Assembly (NCBI RefSeq): GCF_000611645.1
Contig: NW_014011572.1
Location: 1-10,683, forward strand
Source: Monoraphidium neglectum
Lineage: Eukaryota > Chlorophyta > Chlorophyceae > Sphaeropleales > Selenastraceae
Direction: 5' to 3'
DNA length: 10,683 bases
Both the position numbers and the translations under genes were made by a program. This document shows positions 1-7,403 of the stretch, piece after piece (positions within the stretch are counted from its first letter, which is position 1; each line of letters starts with the position of its first letter). The notes under the pieces are model-generated. The model saw only the letters and a program-made list of their open reading frames with translations. It searched no databases and was not told where the DNA came from.

Positions 1-1
1 G

Positions 2-528
2 CGCCGCGTCCGCGCGGGGCTGGCGGGCCCGCCCGACGGACGGCTGCTGCCCGTGCACCTGCTGCTCGCCGGCATGCGCGCGGTGCAGCGCGAGGGGCCG
101 GCGCTGTTCTGCGGGCGCGACGGCGGCAGCGGCGGCGGCGGCGGCAGCGGAGGCGGCGCTTACAGCGGGGGCCGCTACAGGGGTCTCCTGGACCGGCTCG
201 GACCCATGGAGCCGCGCGCCGCGGCCGGGGCGCGGCCGGGGGCGCCCGCGCTGTTCTGCCTGCTTGCGGCGCACGCGGAGCTGCAGCAGCTGCAGGAGCA
301 GGGGCTACCGCGGCAGGGCGGCGCGCTCCCATCGGCGCAGCACCAGCGCCCGCAACAAGCACAGGCTATGCAGCATCAGCACCAGCTGCAACAGCAGAAG
401 CAGCACCAGCTGCAGCAGCAGCGGCAGCAGCAAATCACATGGGAGCAGCACCGATCCGCTTTGTCCCATCAAGCGCGAGAGCAGGCGCAGCAGGCACAGC
501 AGAAGCAGGTGCAGCAGCACCAGGTGCT

Positions 529-576
<48 letters not shown>

Positions 577-717
577 CCAGCAGCAGCGGCGGCAGATGCT
601 GCAGCAAAACCAGCACGCAGAACTGGCCGTCGGTGGCAGTCCTGGTCCGCAACTGCCGCCTGGATCCTCCCACGAGCCCGCCAGGAGCCCGCTGCAGCGG
701 GAGCAGGAGCAGCAGCT

Positions 718-755
<38 letters not shown>

Positions 756-1126
756 GTCCTCAGCAGACAGCCCAGCAGGCGTCTTCGAAGGCAAGCTCAC
801 CTCCGCAGGCGGCTCAATCGCAGGGGCACCCACCCATGCAGGTGGACCAGCGGCCAGGGCCACCGCAGCAGCCGCAGCAGCCGCAGCAGCAGCCGCAGCA
901 GCAGCAGCAGCAGCAGCAGCAGCCGCACCTGCCTTCAGAGCCACAACAATGGACGGGCGGACAGCATCCGTTTGTGGCACCTGGCGAGCACCTGCAGGCT
1001 CACCACGAGCAGCAGCAGCTGCTGCAGCTCCAGGCGCTTGGCATATCCACTGCGGCGGCCGCCGCCGCTGCTCAGGCGCAGCCCTTCCTTGCGCTGCCGC
1101 CACAGGCACCCGCTGTCATCTCATGA
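2..1126 (+). CDS. C-terminal part of a glutamine-rich (polyQ) protein, 5' partial
   Basis: The reading frame is open from base 2 to the TGA at 1124-1126 (374 residues visible), and the start lies left of the window. I do not recognise the family. The first ~95 residues are not low-complexity: they are rich in Leu, Arg and Gly, contain a Gly/Ser linker (bases ~121-165), and carry the peptide PALFC twice (98-112 and 245-259). From about base 280 the protein is dominated by Gln with some His, Ala, Ser and Pro, including pure CAG-coded runs of 15, 12 and 9 Gln. The end is Ala-rich, then Pro/Ala-rich. Q-rich tails of this kind are common in algal transcriptional and RNA-binding regulators, so a nuclear role is possible but inferred. 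This frame is preferred because the Gln/His reading is interrupted by varied codons. The overlapping frames give only Ser or Ala homopolymers, and the antisense frames only Leu or Ala. The length, the TGA followed by a TGTAA-ended UTR, and the non-repeat N-terminal part support a real gene. Confidence 0.7.
530..574 (+). repeat. Uninterrupted (CAG)15 tract
   Basis: Fifteen perfect CAG units in the Gln frame of the Q-rich gene, followed by a CAC (His) interruption and more CAG. It is a length-polymorphism candidate. Confidence 0.95.
719..754 (+). repeat. Uninterrupted (CAG)12 tract
   Basis: Twelve perfect CAG units in the same Gln frame. They are preceded by CAGCTG and followed by AGT CCT (Ser-Pro). 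Confidence 0.95.
863..926 (+). repeat. CAG/CCG-interspersed tract ending in (CAG)9
   Basis: Gln-Gln-Pro repeats (CAG CAG CCG) lead into nine perfect CAG units at 896-922. All lie in the Gln frame of the Q-rich gene. Confidence 0.9.
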
Positions 1127-2055
1127 TCGCGCAGCCACGTCCTAACTGATATTTGACCCATGTTTGACCATGTCCTGACCTCTAACAGTGCAGGCAGGCG
1201 GCCGCCGCCGTGCGGCTGCCGCCCTCTGTGCGCATATTTTACCTCTCCGCAGGGAGGCACCGGCGCGTCCCTCGCCCCGTCCCTGCATGCAGCGCCCCCA
1301 AGCGCACCCCGCAGCTGACCGCGCCCAGCCCCGCGCGCCCAACACATGCGGGCGTGGTCTCGCGCTCGAGCACGCGCGGGCCGTTTTTGCCCCACCTGCG
1401 TTGGCCCATGCTGTATTGTCATTTCAATACTTGACACCTGCAAATCGTGTCGCTTGTTGTACGGGCCTGGAGGCCTTTCCCCTCCCGCCACCTGGTGGCG
1501 TGCGTTTTTAGGATCAGGCTGTCACTGCTCTGCCATGCACCGCCTTGAGGGGCGGTGAGGCTGCGTACGCACAACATGCACACGTGCACGCGCAGAAGTC
1601 ACCAGCACCCCAGTGCACCGCCAACACTGCGGCGGGGTGCGATGACACTTTGCCGCCATTTTGCCTGCTGGGTCGGTGCTGGCGGGCTCTTGCTCCCTGT
1701 TTGAAAAGTTGCCCGCTCATGTCGTTTGCGGGGTGCACTCTGTCACTGGTACAGCCACGTTCACCGACTCGGACAACCGCCCTTGGAGCTGCAATCGCAG
1801 CGCCTGATGCGTGGCGATCGCGCGGCGGCATTGTTGGTTCGTCAATCGTTCTCTGCTGTCTCGCTCGCTGTGCTGGCACATGATGGTATCTGCCCCCCCA
1901 TCAACAATGGGAGGTGTCCGCGCGTTAGCGCGCACCTGCCAGGTCGTGCAGTTTGCCCCCAGGCACCTGCGCTGAAATGGAGCAGGCTGCTTGCATGCCC
2001 GCTCAGTAGGCAGGGGATACCCACAGCCAGGCCATTTTGTAACTAACTTGAACCG
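1127..2055 (+). other. 3' UTR of the Q-rich gene
   Basis: About 0.9 kb without a convincing coding frame lies between the TGA at 1124-1126 and the first TGTAA on this strand (2038-2042). Long 3' UTRs of this size are common in green algae. Only short overlapping open frames occur, with no recognisable protein motif. The transcript end near 2055 is inferred from the signal position. Confidence 0.5.
2038..2042 (+). terminator. TGTAA poly(A) signal of the Q-rich gene
   Basis: TGTAA is the usual chlorophyte polyadenylation signal. This is the only copy I found on the + strand between the stop codon at 1126 and the next gene. Cleavage is expected 10-20 nt downstream. Confidence 0.5.
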
Positions 2056-2332
2056 GATCGTCGGGTACCGCAACATCGCAGATGCAACATGCAGGGCCAG
2101 CACATGTACTTGCGCAGACGGACCATTTGCAGTACAGTCGGGCGGTGGCAACCCACAATGCGCTTTATCATGCGCTTGGTCACGCACTATCAGAAGCGCT
2201 GCTCCATTGTTTTGCGATACCGCAAGGTAAAGTTGCAAAAGAAACCGTTCACACAAAAGGCTCAGCTGGCCGCATCTTGTGGTTGCTACCCAACTGGGTT
2301 GCACCGGTCCCTGGCCCTGTCACCATGGTGAC
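2043..2332 (+). promoter_or_regulatory. Presumed promoter and 5' UTR of the aquaporin gene
   Basis: About 290 bases lie between the TGTAA of the upstream gene and the aquaporin start region. I see no clear TATA box or repeated operator-like motif. The spacing implies a compact promoter. An ATG in strong context (CACCATGG, ATG at 2325-2327) lies just before the proposed initiator and is in a different frame. Confidence 0.35.
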
Positions 2333-5280
2333 ATGTCGGACATGTCGGAAGGTGAGCGCGGTGCAAATCTTGGGCTGAACTGTCTGCCTGCCCAGGGTGC
2401 TATTTGACTGCTGCAACATAATTTTTCAGCACACTGATCCCCTTGTCTTGTGCACTCAGTTTGCGAGCGGCAAACCACCTCCGCCCGGCGCAACCAGACC
2501 GTGAGCAAAGATCCGGCATTCCTGCCCGGTTATGTGGTGTCACGAGCTGATCACACCATAATGAAGGCTAATGCGATGGTTTCAGGCGGCACTTCTCGTG
2601 CAGAGGTGCCCGCGCTGACGCCGTCGCCTCCCTCGCCCCATCCTCGTCACCTCATGCCGCGTCCACCAACGCCCATGCTTTATTCGTGCAGGGCTCAAGG
2701 CAGCGTCTAAATCATCATGGCAGGCCTGCTGAGGGTGCGCGCTGCGCTGCGCCGCGGCATATGCCGTCGCCTGTGCCGCCGAGTCCATGCGGCGTCCGCT
2801 CGCAGCACCCCCTGCAGCCAACTGCCGCCCACACGCGACCTACACGCACTGGCAGCCGGCACGAGCACCACGCGGCAACTGTCATAGCATATGTGGAGCG
2901 ATCGCATCACTGATTTGCCGCATCTCGTGTCCCATGCCGAAATGCCACCCGCCACCTCCCCCATGCCTCGCAGCCCCGCAGCCGCTCCCCTCATGCTGCC
3001 CCCCGGCCCCACCCCACCGCATCCGCGCCGGCCCCGCCCTACTCCCCCTCTCCCCTGCAGTCGGAGGGGCGCAGCGGCGCCAAGTTCGCGGCAGCCATCT
3101 CTGCAGAGTTTTTCGGCGTCCTCTTCTTCGCGCTCATCGGCGCCGCCGCTTCCTACAAGAACTTCGCCATCGCAAACGGCCTTGCCCTGGCGGTCCTTGT
3201 CTATGGTGCGCCCAGGCCACCAGGGGACGCCGCGCACGTAACGCGCGTGCTGAGCGGCGCCGCCTTGGTCGCGATCCTGGCATGAGCCGCGCAACGTGGG
3301 CTTTGCAGGTCGTCCCTGCTCCCCAGGCCGCCCCGTCCTGGCACTGTGGTGCCCCGGCGCTGCGACCTGTGTGCGTCGAGGCAGTTGCACATCCGCGACG
3401 GCGTTTGCGAAAACACGCTTCCGCAGCATCCCTTCTCCTCGCGCATCATTGATGGCCGCTGCGTGCCGCAGTGAAGTGACCCCCCGCCGACACCGCTTCG
3501 CTCACACCCCTGCCCGCTTGCACTCCCTCCCCGCCACGCAGCGACCGCCAATGTTTCTGGCGGCCACCTCAACCCTGCAGGTGAGGCGCTCGTGCACCTT
3601 TGCCGCGTGTGCTGTCTGACTTGGCCCCGCATATCGAGCGACGCTGCTGCCCCCTGCACGAGCACCTTCGATCATAATTCACAGCCACAAACCTCCCATC
3701 CCCATTCCGCTGAATCGCTCATTGCCCTCCTGCGTTCACCTGCCCCCTCTTTGTCACCCGACAGTCACCGTGGCTGCCCTGGCCACCGGCCACGTGTCGG
3801 TTCTCCGCGGCCTGTCCTACATCGCCGCGCAGATTGGTGGCGCCATTGCCGCCTCCGCCCTGCACGTGCGTGGGCGTTCACGCCTCTGCGCTGGCGTACC
3901 CCTCACGCCCCACCCCGCTATTGCCGGCGCGCATCTCTTCTCCCTGCGTGCGCCTGTTGAAAAAGGCCTTGCGTGGAGCTCACCAGCACAACAAACAGCT
4001 TACCGCATACCCGCTGGCTCTGCCCGCTGCAGTTGTCCCCTTGCTGCCGGGCTCTGCGCCCCCTTTTGTTGCCAGAGACCATTGAGCAACGCGCCGCGCT
4101 GCCCCCACTCCGCCACGCTCAACGCACCTTCCTCCCCCCCTGCTCTACTCCCGAATCCTCTGCGGCAGCTCGCCCTCCTGCCCAAGGCCGCGGCCGTCGG
4201 CTGCTCGGGCCCCGGCGGCGGGGCCACCCTGGGGCAGGCCATCGTGTGGGAGCTGCTGCTCACCGCGGTGCTCGTGGTGAGGCCCCTGTCAACGGCTGAC
4301 GGACGTGACCTGCGCTTTTAGCCGGCTCAGCCAGGCTGTCAGGCAGTGGCCCCGCTTGTGCAACATCGCGTGCTATTTCGCTGCTCGCATCGCCGCCCCG
4401 GGCGGTGCTTGCTAGCCCGCACGCGCTGCTGCCCCTGCCGCCTCTGCTGCCCCTGCTGCCCCTGCTGCGCTCTTGGCCGGCCCGTGAAGTGGGGCTGTGC
4501 GTGTTCTATCACTATTAAGGGACTGCCGCGCACTCCGTTGAAAACCCCACGTCGAGCAGCCTCCCCAAAATTCCTCCTGTTCTTTCAATCCTGCATCCCG
4601 CACAGCCCCACGTCTGTGCAAACCTTGCCTCAACTCAACCCCTGCCTCCACCCTATAATCTGCCACCCAAACCTTGCCCAGACTGTTGTATACGCCGTGG
4701 CGATCGGCGACAAGAACTTTGCGGGCCCCGCCGCCATCGGTATCACCCTCGCCGCCGCCGCCCTCACCGCGCTGCCCTACACCGGCGCCGCCCTCAACCC
4801 GGCGCGCACCCTGGGCCCGGCCATTGTGTTTGGCTGCGGCGCGGGCAGCGTCAGGACCACGCTGCTGTACGTGCTGGCGCAGCTCCTGGGAGGCCTTGCC
4901 GCGGGCGCGGCCAGCTGGCCCCTGTATGGTGGGTGGCGGCGTGGCCGTTTGTCTATATCACATCCGCAAGCCCGGGGTGCGACTGCATAAGGGGCTCTGA
5001 TCTGGGAGTGATACTAGGCACACGGACAGGGCAGCCGAGCACATCATGTAGGGCGGCAAGAGGTCTGCACGCAAGTGCCTGTCCTCCGTACGCATCCAGG
5101 AACCCCTGCACGCTGCTGGCGTGCCGGCGCACGTAACATTCGCACCCCTTTTTGTTGGCAGGCATCGGTCCCCACTTTGGCAAGTGGGGCGAGGAGCTCA
5201 GGGCGGATGCTGAGGTGGCGTACGACGAGGCGAAGCAGGCGCTCAGGGGCACCTACGCGCGCCTGGAGGATCAGGCCTAG
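2333..5280 (+). CDS. Aquaporin / major intrinsic protein (MIP family), 8 exons
   Basis: Membrane channel for water and/or small neutral solutes. Modelled exons: 2333-2351, 2460-2500, 3061-3205, 3542-3580, 3765-3865, 4169-4276, 4682-4928 and 5162-5280 (TAG 5278-5280). Every intron is GT-AG and all phases agree, giving 272 residues, normal for the family. Residues: TM1 ~29-51; TM2 ~57-75; first NPA box 79-81 in the context GGHLNPAVT; TM3 ~98-115; TM4 ~136-158; TM5 ~167-185; second NPA box 190-192 followed by Arg193 in the context GAALNPARTLGP; TM6 ~211-233. An acidic, charged C-terminal tail ends in EDQA. After the second NPA the residues are R-T, not the R-D of classical glycerol facilitators. 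Exons 3-8 are very secure. Exons 1-2 (20 residues) are tentative: an alternative uses ATG 2325 and splices 2351 directly to 3061. Subcellular site (plasma membrane, vacuole or contractile vacuole) cannot be told from the sequence. Confidence 0.9.
2501..3060 (+). other. Aquaporin intron 2 (560 nt)
   Basis: It begins GTGAGC and ends in a strong pyrimidine tract (CTCCCCCTCTCCCCTGCAG). I see no further exon with matching phases. A 56-codon Arg-rich open frame (2717-2887) lies inside it but cannot be joined in frame to the channel exons by splice signals I can see. It is probably chance in GC-rich DNA. Confidence 0.55.
3542..3580 (+). other. 39-nt exon encoding the first NPA loop of the aquaporin
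   Basis: The exon encodes the residues TANVSGGHLNPA with both ends in phase 1. It is bounded by CCACGCAG upstream and GTGAGGCG downstream. The preceding exon ends in a G that completes Ala (GCG), and its own last G completes Val (GTC) with the next exon. It is part of the aquaporin CDS and is listed because of its small size and content. Confidence 0.85.
4426..4469 (+). repeat. CTGCTGCCC-type minisatellite in aquaporin intron 6
   Basis: Imperfect tandem copies of a 9-base unit (CTGCTGCCC) within the intron spanning 4277-4681. The rest of that intron shows nothing notable. Confidence 0.7.
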
Positions 5281-5297
5281 GCGACAGTGAGGATGTC

Positions 5298-5342
5298 ATC
5301 TGACGTCACTGATGTCGTCAGATCTGGCATCTCAAGATGCCA
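5298..5342 (+). repeat. Two adjacent hairpins just after the aquaporin stop codon
   Basis: First stem: ATCTGACG (5298-5305) pairs with CGTCAGAT (5316-5323), 8 bp around a 10-nt loop. Second stem: TGGCATC (5325-5331) pairs with GATGCCA (5336-5342), 7 bp around the TCAA loop. Both would form in the mRNA 3' UTR. A function is not shown. Confidence 0.5.
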
Positions 5343-5758
5343 TGTGTGACATTATGGCGTAGCTCTGGTGTCAGGGAGGACGGTGTGGCCTGCGACTACC
5401 CGTTTGCTGCTGCCTCAGCACGCTTCCGTGTCACTGACGTCAAAAGTGCTCCCACAGGCGAACACAGCAATTACAGGGGAGGCGCTCCTTGGTGCATGAG
5501 AGGGTCCCTTGCAGGATTGCGTATGAGTACCTAGATCAAGCGAGCACCTTGTGCATGGTCTTGTACATTCGACAGACTTTTGAACAGCCCCAGAGTGCTT
5601 TTTTTAATTCAGATTTGCCTGTGTGAATAAGCCTTGCACAGGAAGCGCTCGGTCGGCGACGGCTGCCTTTTGCTGCTGCCGCTGCTCTGGGCGTAAAGTT
5701 TCTGTGGGGGTCTGATGTCTTCGATGCGAGCCGCCGCTCCATTGACAAGACAGACTGT

Positions 5759-5763
5759 TGTAA
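5759..5763 (+). terminator. TGTAA poly(A) signal of the aquaporin gene
   Basis: Chlorophyte polyadenylation signal about 480 nt after the stop codon. Cleavage is expected near 5775-5785, inside the tandem duplication that starts at 5769. Confidence 0.65.
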
Positions 5764-5768
5764 ACAAT

Positions 5769-5829
5769 GTATGCTCTGCACATACGCCCCCCCAGCAACG
5801 TATGCCCTGCACATACGCCCCCGCAGCAC
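5769..5829. repeat. 31-bp tandem duplication at the aquaporin transcript end
   Basis: Two near-identical copies begin with GTATGC (5769 and 5800) and share CTGCACATACGCCCCC followed by a GCAGCA/CAGCA end. They differ by a few bases, including one C more or less in the C-run. Confidence 0.8.
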
Positions 5830-6248
5830 TCTAATAGCCTGGCCAGAGTGGGCTAGTAAATGCTGCAGATCCTGCATGAATCACGCACGTGCCCCATCCT
5901 CGCTGCCCCAGCTGGGCTCGTGCAGACCACACTGCTGCCAGTACTGGCAGTGCCCTGGCTGATGGCGGGCGCCTGGCTTGGCAGCAGTTGCAAGCGGTAC
6001 AAGCCGCTTGGACCCCTGACGATTCCTCGGCCGCCGTTTAGGGTGCCCTTGCTTGTATTCTGCCGCAGACAAACAAAACAAACGCCATCATGACGAAAGA
6101 CCTGTAGCAAACCTGCCATCTTCCGACCGAGAGCTGTCTGGTGTGCAGCTTAGGGCACGTTCATCCGCTGAGCGCTTCACATTAGCATGAAGCACTCTGG
6201 CCAGTGGCCTGTCCAGCGCCCAGCGATAGACAACGATTGATTCATCAA
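5830..6248. other. Convergent intergenic spacer
   Basis: The stretch lies between the predicted ends of the + aquaporin and - glycosyltransferase transcripts. Short open frames exist on both strands, but none has a recognisable motif, splice-supported extension or poly(A) signal. I see no gene here. Confidence 0.5.
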
Positions 6249-6315
6249 ACACGCAAGCGCTGAACTGTGGCGCCCGATACGACACGCAAGCGCTGAACTG
6301 TGGGGCCCTGATACG
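6249..6315. repeat. 33-bp tandem duplication at the glycosyltransferase transcript end
   Basis: Two copies start ACACGCAAGCGCTGAACTG at 6249 and at 6282 and both end in GATACG. They differ by one substitution and a one-base insertion. Confidence 0.85.
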
Positions 6316-7403
6316 AGGCAATTACAAAAGGGCGGCATGCATCGGCCGGCGGAGAGAGAAGGACACATACAGCTTGCAGTAAAGCATAGTGGATCGCATT
6401 CGGCGCGCACGCTTTGTACACGCAATTGACAGGCAAAAAGAGGCCCTGGGATGGCGGGCGTCGACTGGGCAAGCAGGAAAAGCAGGCCGGCCAGTCAAAA
6501 CAGCCAAATCGTCCACACGCACACAGCAGCGGGACTCTGGGTCCGCGGCCGCATCAAGGGAGTGGGGCACGGGTCGCCAAGGGGAGTATGCAGGCCTGAC
6601 CACTGCCGCGGCAAGGCGCGGCTGAGGCTTCGCCAGCATGCTGATTGAGTGCGCACGGCCTTGGAACAGCAGCGCGCAGCGCACACGCAGACGCCACATG
6701 CTGGGTCATTTGGAAGCTCATGTAGATGCATCGGCGCAGCAACCAGCGAGGGGTTGCGGCGGAAGCAATTCCAGATCCACTCGAGAGGCGCCTGCAGCCG
6801 CAAAGCCGGGGCAGGCTCGCCGCGTCGCTTTTGAAGTAAGGCGCGGCGTCTCAACGCACGCGCAGCAAATGCTTCTGGCATTTCTTGGGGGACAGCACAA
6901 AAAGAAAGGGTCTTGCGCCCTTTGGTCAACGCGGGGCATGCCGCGGTCATGAAGCATTCGGGAAGGAGGAACACGCCAACAGTTGGTGCAACTCAAGACC
7001 TCAGAAGGCAAAGCCTTGCCAACGCGGGGGCGCGCTCTGTCCAGCGCGGGCACCGCTGAGGACTTGTCTTCAATTCACAACACAACAGCACCGCGTGACG
7101 AGGCCGCGGCCTTGCCTGCAATGGGCATGCGATTTTCCGTACTTTCACGGCCTCGGTCAAACGTCCACACAAATTGAAGGTGTCGGAGTGCAGGCGGGCA
7201 CTTTCATAACACAACCCCCCTCGACACCCCCCTCCTCCACCCTGTCTTCATCAAGCCAGCAGGGGCCTTCACCGCGAAAGGGGCGTCGCACTTGCTCACT
7301 GGGCTGCCAGCCTGCTGGCGGTTCCCAAAAGCCAGCAGATTCATGGGGGGGCCCTTGCGCCCGCCAGGGCTTGGCCCCCGCCCGGCGCCGCCGCAGCCGC
7401 AGC
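6310..7403 (-). other. 3' UTR of the glycosyltransferase gene
   Basis: About 1.1 kb downstream of the stop codon on the - strand. Several short overlapping open frames occur on both strands, but none shows a domain or supported splice structure. It is interpreted as UTR up to the TGTAA at 6322-6326. Confidence 0.45.
6322..6326 (-). terminator. TGTAA poly(A) signal of the glycosyltransferase gene
   Basis: TTACA on + reads TGTAA on -. It lies about 1.08 kb past the TGA at 7404-7406 and is the only copy I found between the stop and the spacer. Cleavage is expected around 6302-6312, within the tandem duplication. Confidence 0.5.

Larger units (their letters stand above)
5281..5780 (+). other. 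3' UTR of the aquaporin gene
   Basis: It runs from the TAG at 5278-5280 to just past the TGTAA at 5759-5763. Two potential hairpins occur near its start (5298-5323 and 5325-5342). No coding frame of interest is present. Confidence 0.6.

Noticed and set aside
264..1149. Long overlapping open frames on both strands across the CAG region (poly-Ser, poly-Ala and poly-Leu products).
   Set aside because: They arise automatically from reading CAG repeats in other frames or antisense. Only the Gln/His frame shows a non-repeat N-terminal part.
2717..2887. A 56-codon Arg-rich open frame starting MAGLLRVRAALRRG that resembles an organelle transit peptide.
   Set aside because: It ends in TAG, and I see no donor that would join it in frame to the aquaporin exons. 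Such Arg/Ala frames are frequent by chance in GC-rich DNA.
5301..5308. TGACGTCA palindrome, a CRE/bZIP-type site.
   Set aside because: It lies in the aquaporin 3' UTR as part of a hairpin region, not in a promoter. A single 8-mer is weak evidence.
5860..6093. A short open frame with a hydrophobic stretch in the convergent spacer.
   Set aside because: No homology that I recognise, no poly(A) signal downstream on its strand, and no splice support.
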